A DNA stretch of 64,000 nucleotides from Lachnospiraceae bacterium (GTDB lineage Bacteria; Bacillota; Clostridia; Lachnospirales; Lachnospiraceae), in contig CABJAM010000002.1 in the NCBI GenBank assembly GCA_902363555.1, forward strand, positions 186,001 through 250,000, written 5' to 3'. The notes beneath the pieces were generated by a model, which saw only the letters and a program-made list of their open reading frames with translations, made no database searches and was not told the DNA's origin. The translations under genes and the position numbers were made by a program. Of this stretch, positions 32,591 through 38,610 are shown piece after piece. Every line of letters begins with the position of its first letter. Within the stretch, counting starts at the first letter, position 1.

Positions 32591-32920
32591 GGCAGCTTTA
32601 CACATTTTCACAACGGCATCGATCTGAGCTTTTGTAATGTTATCCACATGGATCCCGCTGATCACACAAATATTGGGGTTCATCGTTTTCTCATCCAATG
32701 TACTTTGTAAAATTCCCTGTATTTCCCCGGCCATCATTGACGTGATGATATTTTCCTTATGCCCCGGTGCTGCCATAGTTTGTTCGTTCAGGCTAACAGC
32801 GCCGATATGCGGGCGGTGCCCGCCGGAAGCGATCACAAGAAAATCGCTGTTTATTTGATACAGTTCAAAAAGGATGCCCACGCCCATGTCATCATCGGTA
32901 TATTCCCATATTTTTTTCAT
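32555..32920 (-). CDS. LpdD-like prenylated flavin chaperone / small decarboxylase subunit
   Basis: The 121-residue protein matches the small D component of phenolic/gallate decarboxylase clusters (LpdD-type prenylated-flavin chaperone): 'DDMGVGILFELYQINSDFLVIASGGHRPHIGAVSL' and 'VISGIHVDNITKAQIDAVVKMC'. It probably helps deliver or mature prenyl-FMN in the UbiD subunit. Its Lys/Ala-rich end (AAKKIADIAAKK) comes from a 24-base repeat with poly-A runs. Two 7-A units throw the frame into a TAG. With 8 A in both, the protein would run about 40 residues more, to a TAA directly before the UbiD ribosome site. GTG 32929 is an alternative start; UbiX overlaps it. Confidence 0.75.
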   Translation of the reverse strand: MKKIWEYTDDDMGVGILFELYQINSDFLVIASGGHRPHIGAVSLNEQTMAAPGHKENIITSMMAGEIQGILQSTLDEKTMNPNICVISGIHVDNITKAQIDAVVKMCKAAAKKIADIAAKK

Positions 32921-32925
32921 TCGGC

Positions 32926-33501
32926 TCACCTCACACCTTCCGGTCCGCCCTTCCAGCGCCGCCCGAAGGCATAATCCAATCCAAACTGGTCCATGATCTT
33001 CATAATCTGATGATCGATAATATCCTCCACGGTTTCAGGGTGGCTGTAAAATGCGGGCATCGGCGGCAGGATCACAGCCCCCAGTCTGGATAGCTTAAGC
33101 ATATTTTCCAGGTGAATGGCATTTAACGGCGTCTCTCTGGGGCACAGCACCAGCCGCCGTTTTTCCTTCAGCGCCACATCGCAGGTCCGGGCAATGAGAT
33201 GATCACAAAATCCGACTGCGACTCCCGCCAGTGTTTTCATGCTGCATGGCAGCACAATGACACCGTCCACAGGAAAAGAACCGCTGGCGATATCCGCAGC
33301 CAGGTCATGGTCATCATAGAGTACATCGGCCAGCGCTTCCACATCAGCCTTTTTATACGAAGTCTCGATTTCCAGGTTTACATAAGCATAGTCACTGAAA
33401 ACCACATGCGTTCTCACATTTTCCAACGGCTTTAAGGCTTCCAGCAGCTTTATCGCATATATTGTGCCGCTGGCGCCGGTGACACCTACAACCAGATCCA
33501 T
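32926..33501 (-). CDS. ubiX: UbiX-type flavin prenyltransferase
   Basis: The 191-residue protein makes prenyl-FMN from FMN and dimethylallyl phosphate for UbiD enzymes. Signatures: GVTGASGTIYAIKLLEAL at the N-terminus (FMN phosphate loop), PCSMKTLAGVAVGFCDHLIARTCDV in the middle, and RRLVLCPRETPLNAIHLENML plus PPMPAFYSHPETVEDIIDH near the end. It is the first gene of the operon; its stop overlaps the alternative start of the LpdD-like gene. A promoter with an inverted repeat lies at 33531-33559. Confidence 0.93.
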   Translation of the reverse strand: MDLVVGVTGASGTIYAIKLLEALKPLENVRTHVVFSDYAYVNLEIETSYKKADVEALADVLYDDHDLAADIASGSFPVDGVIVLPCSMKTLAGVAVGFCDHLIARTCDVALKEKRRLVLCPRETPLNAIHLENMLKLSRLGAVILPPMPAFYSHPETVEDIIDHQIMKIMDQFGLDYAFGRRWKGGPEGVR

Positions 33502-33530
33502 AAAATCCCTCCATTTATATGTTTATATTT

Positions 33531-33559
33531 ATTTTACGGGAATCATTTCCCGCAATCAA
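33531..33559 (-). promoter_or_regulatory. Promoter with operator-like inverted repeat for ubiX-lpdD-ubiD
   Basis: On the minus strand TTGATT (33559-33554), 17-base spacer, TAAAAT (33536-33531). The spacer contains CGGGAA-ATGA-TTCCCG (33552-33537), a 6-bp inverted repeat that fills most of the space between the two hexamers and would suit a repressor. Confidence 0.6.
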
Positions 33560-33642
33560 TTCAACTAATTTCCACAATCGATTCCATTACGGAAACATTC
33601 TGGTTATTTTTCACACTCACGCCGCCCGTAGCGTATTGTGTG

Positions 33643-33671
33643 TTGACATTGTGTATACACAGTGTTATGCT
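33643..33671 (+). promoter_or_regulatory. Promoter with 12-bp palindrome for the DinJ-esterase fusion
   Basis: TTGACA (33643-33648), 17-base spacer, TATGCT (33666-33671). The perfect palindrome TGTGTATACACA (33650-33661) lies between the hexamers, a position suited to repression by a ribbon-helix-helix dimer such as the one encoded at the start of the next gene. Confidence 0.68.
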
Positions 33672-33691
33672 CATATCAAGGAGGTGATTTT

Positions 33692-35497
33692 ATGCTTCAA
33701 TCCGTAGTGAATGTGCGCTTTGACGAAGATTTGAAAAAACAGCTTGACAGCGTTTGTTCAGAGCTGGGGATCACCGTTTCTTCAGCCATTACCTTATTTG
33801 CCAAAAAGGTGGTCCGGGAAAAACGTATCCCATTTACGCTCAGCCTGGAATCAGAGCCCCAGACAGCTTCATCTGAAATCGCCGGCACACTGGAGGAGAT
33901 CGAGAAGCTAAAGCAGGCCATGGAAGCTCTTGAGCAGCGCCTGAGCAATGCCACCGCACATTCATCGAATACGCAGCATAAGACAATGAAACTAAAAACC
34001 GCATTAATTTTTAGGGATTATATGGTTATCCAGAGAGAAAAACCTTTTGTTATCTGGGGAACAGGGGAGCCCGGCCAGGAGGTGACCGTCTCCATTCAGC
34101 AAAAGACCGGAAAAACGACAGTTTTGCAGGATGGCCGCTGGATGGCAGTTCTTCCCGCGTTACATACGTCGGAGGACGAACTGCTGATCATTTCCACAGA
34201 GGAAGAAAGCCTGACCTTGCAGAAGGTGGCCGTGGGCGAGGTGTGGCTGGCCGGAGGCCAGTCCAATATGGAATTTCACATGCGCTACGATGCTGATAAA
34301 GCCGCGGAGCTTTCAACCTGCCGCAATGTAAATATCCGATTTTTTGATTTTCCTGAGATCAGCTACCCGGAACAACTGACGGACTTTGATTATTCCAGAT
34401 TCGGTATATGGCGCACCTGTGACGAAGATCAACTGGAATACTTTTCTGCCGTGGGATATTATTTTGCAAAGCATTTACAAAGTAAACTCAAGGTACCTGT
34501 GGGGATCATCGGCTGCAACTACGGCGGTTCTCCGGCCTGTGCATGGCTCAGCGAGGATACGGTCCAGGAGGCAGGCCCCATCTGGCTTGAGGAGTACCGC
34601 AGCGCCATCGCCGGGCTGGATATCGAGAGCTATAAAAAGGAATTTCGCTCCAATCCTATGAATGACCGGTCAAACCCGTTTTCCGATCCCTTTGGAGAAA
34701 TGATGATGTTCCCCACGACACGGGAATTTCAGTTGGAGCTTATGAGCCGGGCGCCGCAGGATTTTGGAGGGAGCACCGGGCCCTATGATCCATGGCGGCC
34801 CTGCGGGTTATATGAAACGATGTTAAAGCCTTTGGTTCCCTATGGCATCCGGGGATTTCTATGGTATCAGGGCGAGAGCGACGATGCCCACCCAGACCTG
34901 TACGGCGCTATGCTCACGGCTTTAATTAATGAATGGCGCAGTCTCTGGAGGGAACCGCTGCCTTTTTTACTTGTCCAGTTGGCGCCCTTTGAAGCCTGGC
35001 TGGACTGCCATGGAACACATTTCCCCACACTGCGCAGCCATCAGGAGCAGGTTGCTGACAGTTTGCCGGATGTGTATATGGCCTCCATCGGTGATGTGGG
35101 GATGCGCTACGATATCCATCCCAAGAAAAAACAGCCCGTAGGTACCCGTCTCGCCCTGCTGGCACTTGGACATGTATACGGAATGGATATCGCCTGCGAC
35201 GCCCCCCGCGCAGCGCACTTATCAAAAGGAGCTGAGCTGACAATCACATTTGGCAATGCGAATCAGCTTTCCTGTCGGGATGCTGACATCCATGCACTCT
35301 CCGTTTATGCCGACGGACAGCTATTGGAAAACTTCACGACGCGTCTGGAGGGCAATGCCTTAGTTCTTTCATGTGACGCGATTTCATCTGCGAAAAGTAT
35401 CCGCGTACTGTTTGCTCAAACAGATTATTATGAAATAAATCTTTATAATGAGGCCGATATTCCTGTATTACCTTTTGAGCTTGTCTGGGAGGCATAA
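33692..35497 (+). CDS. DinJ-like DNA-binding domain fused to sialate O-acetylesterase
   Basis: Residues 1-60 ('LQSVVNVRFDEDLKKQLDSVCSELGITVSSAITLFAKKVVREKRIPF') are a RelB/DinJ-type ribbon-helix-helix domain. Residues about 70-92 form a coiled-coil linker, and 95-601 form an SGNH-hydrolase sialate O-acetylesterase with 'GEVWLAGGQSNMEF' (nucleophile Ser), GCNYGGSPACAWL, 'LWYQGESDD', and a late 'RYDIHPKKK' (Asp/His). Such esterases remove acetyl groups from sialic acids or plant and host glycans. The gene has no signal peptide. ATG 33692 with AAGGAGGTGA is clearly the start, and there is no stop between the domains, so the fusion is real in this sequence. The palindrome in the promoter suggests self-repression. 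Confidence 0.85.
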   Translation: MLQSVVNVRFDEDLKKQLDSVCSELGITVSSAITLFAKKVVREKRIPFTLSLESEPQTASSEIAGTLEEIEKLKQAMEALEQRLSNATAHSSNTQHKTMKLKTALIFRDYMVIQREKPFVIWGTGEPGQEVTVSIQQKTGKTTVLQDGRWMAVLPALHTSEDELLIISTEEESLTLQKVAVGEVWLAGGQSNMEFHMRYDADKAAELSTCRNVNIRFFDFPEISYPEQLTDFDYSRFGIWRTCDEDQLEYFSAVGYYFAKHLQSKLKVPVGIIGCNYGGSPACAWLSEDTVQEAGPIWLEEYRSAIAGLDIESYKKEFRSNPMNDRSNPFSDPFGEMMMFPTTREFQLELMSRAPQDFGGSTGPYDPWRPCGLYETMLKPLVPYGIRGFLWYQGESDDAHPDLYGAMLTALINEWRSLWREPLPFLLVQLAPFEAWLDCHGTHFPTLRSHQEQVADSLPDVYMASIGDVGMRYDIHPKKKQPVGTRLALLALGHVYGMDIACDAPRAAHLSKGAELTITFGNANQLSCRDADIHALSVYADGQLLENFTTRLEGNALVLSCDAISSAKSIRVLFAQTDYYEINLYNEADIPVLPFELVWEA

Positions 35498-35501
35498 TTA
35501 C

Positions 35502-35527
35502 ACTCGCGGGATAACGGCCCCGCGAGT
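35502..35527. terminator. Hairpin between convergent genes
   Basis: ACTCGCGGG / CCCGCGAGT, 9-bp perfect stem, 8-base loop, just after the esterase stop and before the DAHP synthase stop. No T-run follows on either strand, so it may be a weak bidirectional terminator. Confidence 0.5.
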
Positions 35528-35533
35528 AGTAAC

Positions 35534-36541
35534 TTATAATCCACTGAAAAATGCCACGCTCTTATTAATTTTAGGCATCAGCAGGTCAAACATTTCCGGA
35601 GTCAATGACTGAGGCCCGTCACACAGGGCCTTCTCCGGATTGTTATGCACTTCGATCATTAAACCATCCGCGCCGGCGGCAATGGCGGCCAGGGCCAGCG
35701 GCTCCACCATCCAGCGGATACCGGCGGCATGGGACGGGTCCACGATGACTGGAAGATGAGATTTCTTTTTCAGCATGGGGATTGCGGACACATCCAGCGT
35801 ATTTCGCATGGATGTTTCAAAGGTACGGATGCCCCGCTCGCATAAAATTACATTTTCATTGCCGCCGGCCATAATGTACTCTGCACTCATAAGCAGCTCC
35901 TCCAGTGTATTGGCAAGCCCGCGCTTTAGAAGCACCGGCGTTTTCAGCTTTCCTACCTCTTTTAACAGTTCAAAGTTCTGCATATTCCGGGCGCCGATCT
36001 GTATAAGATCCACATTCTCAAACAGCCCGATATGCTCGGTGGACATCAGCTCGGTAACGACAGGCAGTCCGCTGGATTTTTTAGCTTCCAGAAGCATCTT
36101 CAAGCCTTCGTCCTGAAGCCCCTGAAAGGCGTACGGCGATGTTCTCGGCTTGAAAGCACCGCCCCGCAAAAGTCCGGCGCCGCTTTTTGCCACAGCCATG
36201 GCCACACCGTTCATCTGCTCTGTACTTTCGATGGAGCATGGGCCGGCGATCACCTGAAAATGTCCGCCGCCGATACGCTTTCCGGCAACGTCCACAACGG
36301 TATCCTCCGGATGAAATTTCCGGTTGGCTTTTTTGTATGGCTCCTGAACCCGCTTTACGGTTTCTACGATTTTTCGGGCGGACAGCCAGTCGATGTTGAT
36401 TTTGGTCGTGTCGCCGATGAGCCCCCACAATAAGGTCTCCTGGCCCCTGGATTCGTGAATATCCAGACCGATGGCTTTAATCTCTTGTCTTAATAAATTA
36501 ATTTCCGATTCCGGGGCATTTTCTTTAAAAATAATAATCAT
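35534..36541 (-). CDS. aroF: 3-deoxy-7-phosphoheptulonate (DAHP) synthase
   Basis: The 335-residue enzyme condenses phosphoenolpyruvate and erythrose 4-phosphate, the first step of aromatic amino acid synthesis. Residues 1-70 form the ferredoxin/ACT-like N-terminal domain of type I-beta enzymes (feedback control in Thermotoga-like members). The barrel follows with FQVIAGPCSIES, FKPRTSPYAFQG, DLIQIGARNMQN, LLKRG, and 'PVIVDPSHAAG'. It is the only gene in its transcript within the window. Its 5' region contains a Phe/Tyr-rich leader peptide and an attenuator (36737-36895), so expression is probably controlled by charged tRNA(Phe)/tRNA(Tyr) supply. The symbol is by family only. Confidence 0.92.
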   Translation of the reverse strand: MIIIFKENAPESEINLLRQEIKAIGLDIHESRGQETLLWGLIGDTTKINIDWLSARKIVETVKRVQEPYKKANRKFHPEDTVVDVAGKRIGGGHFQVIAGPCSIESTEQMNGVAMAVAKSGAGLLRGGAFKPRTSPYAFQGLQDEGLKMLLEAKKSSGLPVVTELMSTEHIGLFENVDLIQIGARNMQNFELLKEVGKLKTPVLLKRGLANTLEELLMSAEYIMAGGNENVILCERGIRTFETSMRNTLDVSAIPMLKKKSHLPVIVDPSHAAGIRWMVEPLALAAIAAGADGLMIEVHNNPEKALCDGPQSLTPEMFDLLMPKINKSVAFFSGL

Positions 36542-36559
36542 AATATAATCCTCCTGATT

Positions 36560-36730
36560 TTAAAATAATTTCCGGGGCGCGTCGCTTCGCACACCGGTCT
36601 TCGCTCCGCCCGCCGGACACACACTGCATCCGGCTCCACTTCGTTCCGCCGGATCGCGGCGGTCGCCACAAAGGTGCGCAAGCGCCCCTTTGCGGCTCGT
36701 CGCTTCGCGCACCTGTCTCCGCTTCGCGCA
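36560..36730. repeat. GC-rich dispersed repeat between the attenuator and DAHP synthase
   Basis: The segment repeats CGGTCGCCACAAAGGTG and CCCCTTTGCGGCTCGT, found nearly unchanged at 18011-18050, plus multiple GCTTCGCGCA-like units. Both copies end just before a terminator hairpin. Open frames across it (up to about 100 codons) have no ribosome site and are repeat artefacts. Confidence 0.65.
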
Positions 36731-36757
36731 AAAAAACCGATGTTGCGGGAACATCGG
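36730..36757 (-). terminator. Attenuator terminator of the DAHP synthase leader
   Basis: CCGATGTT / AACATCGG, 8-bp perfect stem (36737-36757), 5-base loop, followed on the minus strand by seven T (36736-36730). It lies between the leader peptide and the DAHP synthase gene. Confidence 0.82.
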
Positions 36758-36816
36758 CTTTTGTCAATTGAGAGTTTTCATTGATAAAAGATGTTAATGA
36801 TGGTTCCGACGCAACA
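36741..36816 (-). promoter_or_regulatory. Antiterminator pairing of the DAHP synthase leader
   Basis: The segment at 36816-36803 (TGTTGCGTCGGAAC on the minus strand), at the 3' end of the leader peptide gene, can pair with 36752-36741 (GTTCCCGCAACA). This gives 12 base pairs with a 2-base bulge. The pairing uses the loop and part of both arms of the terminator hairpin, so the two structures exclude each other. Confidence 0.72.
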
Positions 36817-36895
36817 AAATTAATCCGCACTTTCTAAAGCCCGGATAATAATAACCATATTCAAAAGTAAAAGATACGGTTTTAATTGCTGCCAT
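36794..36895 (-). CDS. Phe/Tyr-rich leader peptide of DAHP synthase
   Basis: A 33-codon open frame starts at ATG 36895 behind TGGAGGT. Between residues 9 and 20 it reads FTFEYGYYYPGF: seven aromatic residues in twelve (three Phe, four Tyr), including three Tyr in a row. It ends at TAA 36796-36794, about 35 bases before the terminator stem. Leader peptides rich in the end-product amino acid regulate biosynthetic operons by ribosome stalling. Stalling on the Phe/Tyr codons when the charged tRNAs are scarce could expose the antiterminator segment. Which exact structure the stalled ribosome blocks is inferred, not tested. Confidence 0.8.
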   Translation of the reverse strand: MAAIKTVSFTFEYGYYYPGFRKCGLILLRRNHH

Positions 36896-36948
36896 CGGTA
36901 ACCTCCATTAACGCACACACATTTTCATTTAAGGTTCAGATGCTTTTG

Positions 36949-36975
36949 TAATCGTCCAATCTCTCTGAACGATTA
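36949..36975. repeat. Palindromic repeat in the DAHP synthase leader
   Basis: TAATCGT-n13-ACGATTA, a diverged copy of the dispersed palindrome, near the predicted 5' end of the leader RNA. It may act as a 5' stabilising hairpin. Confidence 0.5.
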
Positions 36976-36998
36976 TATTTTTCACATCTGATTGTTAG

Positions 36999-37027
36999 AG
37001 TATAGCAAATTCCATTGTCGATGTCAA
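36999..37027 (-). promoter_or_regulatory. Promoter of the DAHP synthase leader
   Basis: On the minus strand a perfect TTGACA (37027-37022), a 17-base spacer, and TATACT (37004-36999). It gives about 100 bases before the leader peptide start. Confidence 0.78.
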
Positions 37028-37151
37028 TAGCAATTTAAAGCGTAACGGTTTAAAGCGTGAAAGTATGTAGCGATTTGTTATATTTTGTCGCTTATGGAGA
37101 TAATAATGTCGAAACTTTTGACACGTTTTTTGTTGAATTCAGGAGATAACT

Positions 37152-37322
37152 ATGTTACTCTATGGTTACAAAATAATCTTGATAGAGCTTAATGATTATC
37201 ACATATATACCAAATCAGATCTTCTGTCGCCGGCTTCCGGTTCCGGCCAGCTTCATTGCCGTTTCGGGCAATATCTCCATTATAGTCAAATTCTCAGTAA
37301 ACACTCTAACGTATTATTCTAA
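37152..37322 (+). CDS. Possible small ORF, 56 residues, unrecognised
   Basis: ATG 37152 follows AGGAGA at 7 bases and encodes 56 residues starting MLLYGYKIILIELNDYHIY, ending LSKHSNVLF. TTGACA is at 37118-37123 but no matching -10 is seen. It lies 50 bases before the Rpn-type gene. No family is recognised and it may be chance. Otherwise the 345 bases between the DAHP synthase promoter and the Rpn-type gene show nothing certain. Confidence 0.2.
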   Translation: MLLYGYKIILIELNDYHIYTKSDLLSPASGSGQLHCRFGQYLHYSQILSKHSNVLF

Positions 37323-37372
37323 TACATTAAAATACCCGACAATCTATTAATTTATTTATTAGGAGGCACTTT

Positions 37373-38536
37373 ATGGTAAATCTGTTACAACGATATTTTC
37401 CTATGATTCGCTCACGCGATGAAGTATTATCAAAAATTCATTCCAATACAGATTTGGATACGCTCTTTAATCAGTGGACGGCGGATGAACAGGAAGAATT
37501 TTTAAACTTTACTTCCGGCGTCCGTGGCATTAAGGTACTCTATGACTCTTTCTTTAAAGAGCTTATGAATCCGGAAACCGTACCTGAGCGGTTAAGCGAT
37601 TTTCTCTCACTGCTCCTGAGACAATCTGTAAAAATTGTTCAGGTGCTGCCCAATGACACTACACGCATTACCGATGAAGGCTCACTGGTCATTATGGATA
37701 TTGTTGCCGAATTGGATAACGGAACCATCGTAAATATCGAAGTTCAAAAAATCGGATACGCCTTTCCAGGCCAGCGCTGCGCATGCTATTCCTCGGACCT
37801 GCTGCTCCGGCAGTATAAACGGGTGCGCAGTCAGGCAAGTAAACGACGCAAGTTCAGTTACCGTAATATTAAAACGGTCTATACAATTGTCCTTTTTGAG
37901 ACAAGCACAAGCGCATTTCATAAATATGATACAATCTATCTACATAACTTTGAACAGAAGTCCGACAGCGGCTTGAAAATGGAATTATTGCAAAAATATA
38001 CATTCGTTCCACTTGACATCTTTAAGACAAACCTTCAAAATAATGGTATACGAAGCAAACTGGACGCATGGCTTACTTTCCTGAGTGTCGATGACCCCAA
38101 ATGGATTATCGAGGTCATCCGGCTCTATCCCGAATTTAAGGCCATGTACGAGCATGCATATGACATATGCATGAATATTGAGAAGGTGATGGATATGTTT
38201 TCAAAAGAATTATACGAACTGGACCGGAACACTGTACTTTATATGATCGACGAAATGCAGGAGGAAATTGACAGAAAAAGAGCTGAACTGGAATCCACAA
38301 ATGTAAAGTTGGAATCTGCAAATGAAAAACTGGAGTCTACTACCGAAAAGCTGGAGTCCACTACTGAAAAACTGGAGTCCACTACTGAAAAGCTGGAATC
38401 CACTGCCGAGCTTTTAAAGCGCAAGGACGAAGAACTCCAGCGCATACAGGAAGAAAAAGAACGACAGTTTGCTCAAATGCAGCAACGCATTGACGAACTC
38501 CAGCGCATGGTTTCGGGTGCAGCAAAAGACTGCTGA
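37373..38536 (+). CDS. Rpn family (PD-(D/E)XK nuclease/putative transposase) protein with coiled-coil repeat tail
   Basis: The 387-residue protein has the PD-(D/E)XK core of the Rpn/transposase_31-like family: 'GSLVIMDIVAELDNGTIVNIEVQK' gives the Asp and the E-x-Q-K pair, followed by 'CACYSSDLLLRQY' and 'VYTIVLFE'. Related Rpn proteins are recombination-promoting nucleases, and several take part in phage defence. From residue about 295 the tail is a coiled coil with at least six near-identical heptads KLESTTE (21-bp DNA repeat, about 38284-38406), a copy-number-variable type of sequence. AGGAGG precedes the ATG. It stands alone, convergent with the CIS cluster. Confidence 0.8.
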   Translation: MVNLLQRYFPMIRSRDEVLSKIHSNTDLDTLFNQWTADEQEEFLNFTSGVRGIKVLYDSFFKELMNPETVPERLSDFLSLLLRQSVKIVQVLPNDTTRITDEGSLVIMDIVAELDNGTIVNIEVQKIGYAFPGQRCACYSSDLLLRQYKRVRSQASKRRKFSYRNIKTVYTIVLFETSTSAFHKYDTIYLHNFEQKSDSGLKMELLQKYTFVPLDIFKTNLQNNGIRSKLDAWLTFLSVDDPKWIIEVIRLYPEFKAMYEHAYDICMNIEKVMDMFSKELYELDRNTVLYMIDEMQEEIDRKRAELESTNVKLESANEKLESTTEKLESTTEKLESTTEKLESTAELLKRKDEELQRIQEEKERQFAQMQQRIDELQRMVSGAAKDC

Positions 38537-38556
38537 TTCTAAGCTACCAGGAAACA

Positions 38557-38593
38557 GCTCCAGGTCATCGGTGCATATTCAATGTCCTGGAGC
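38557..38593. terminator. Hairpin between the Rpn-type gene and the CIS cluster end
   Basis: GCTCCAGG (38557-38564) and CCTGGAGC (38586-38593) form an 8-bp perfect stem with a 21-base loop between two convergent transcription units. T-runs are weak (GTGTTTAAAA). Confidence 0.45.
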
Positions 38594-38610
38594 GTGTTTA
38601 AAAATTCATT

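Noticed and set aside
36525..36830. Frames of 64-101 codons over the region upstream of DAHP synthase
   Set aside because: They cover a GC-rich dispersed repeat and the attenuator; no ribosome site. The leader peptide in another frame explains the region better.
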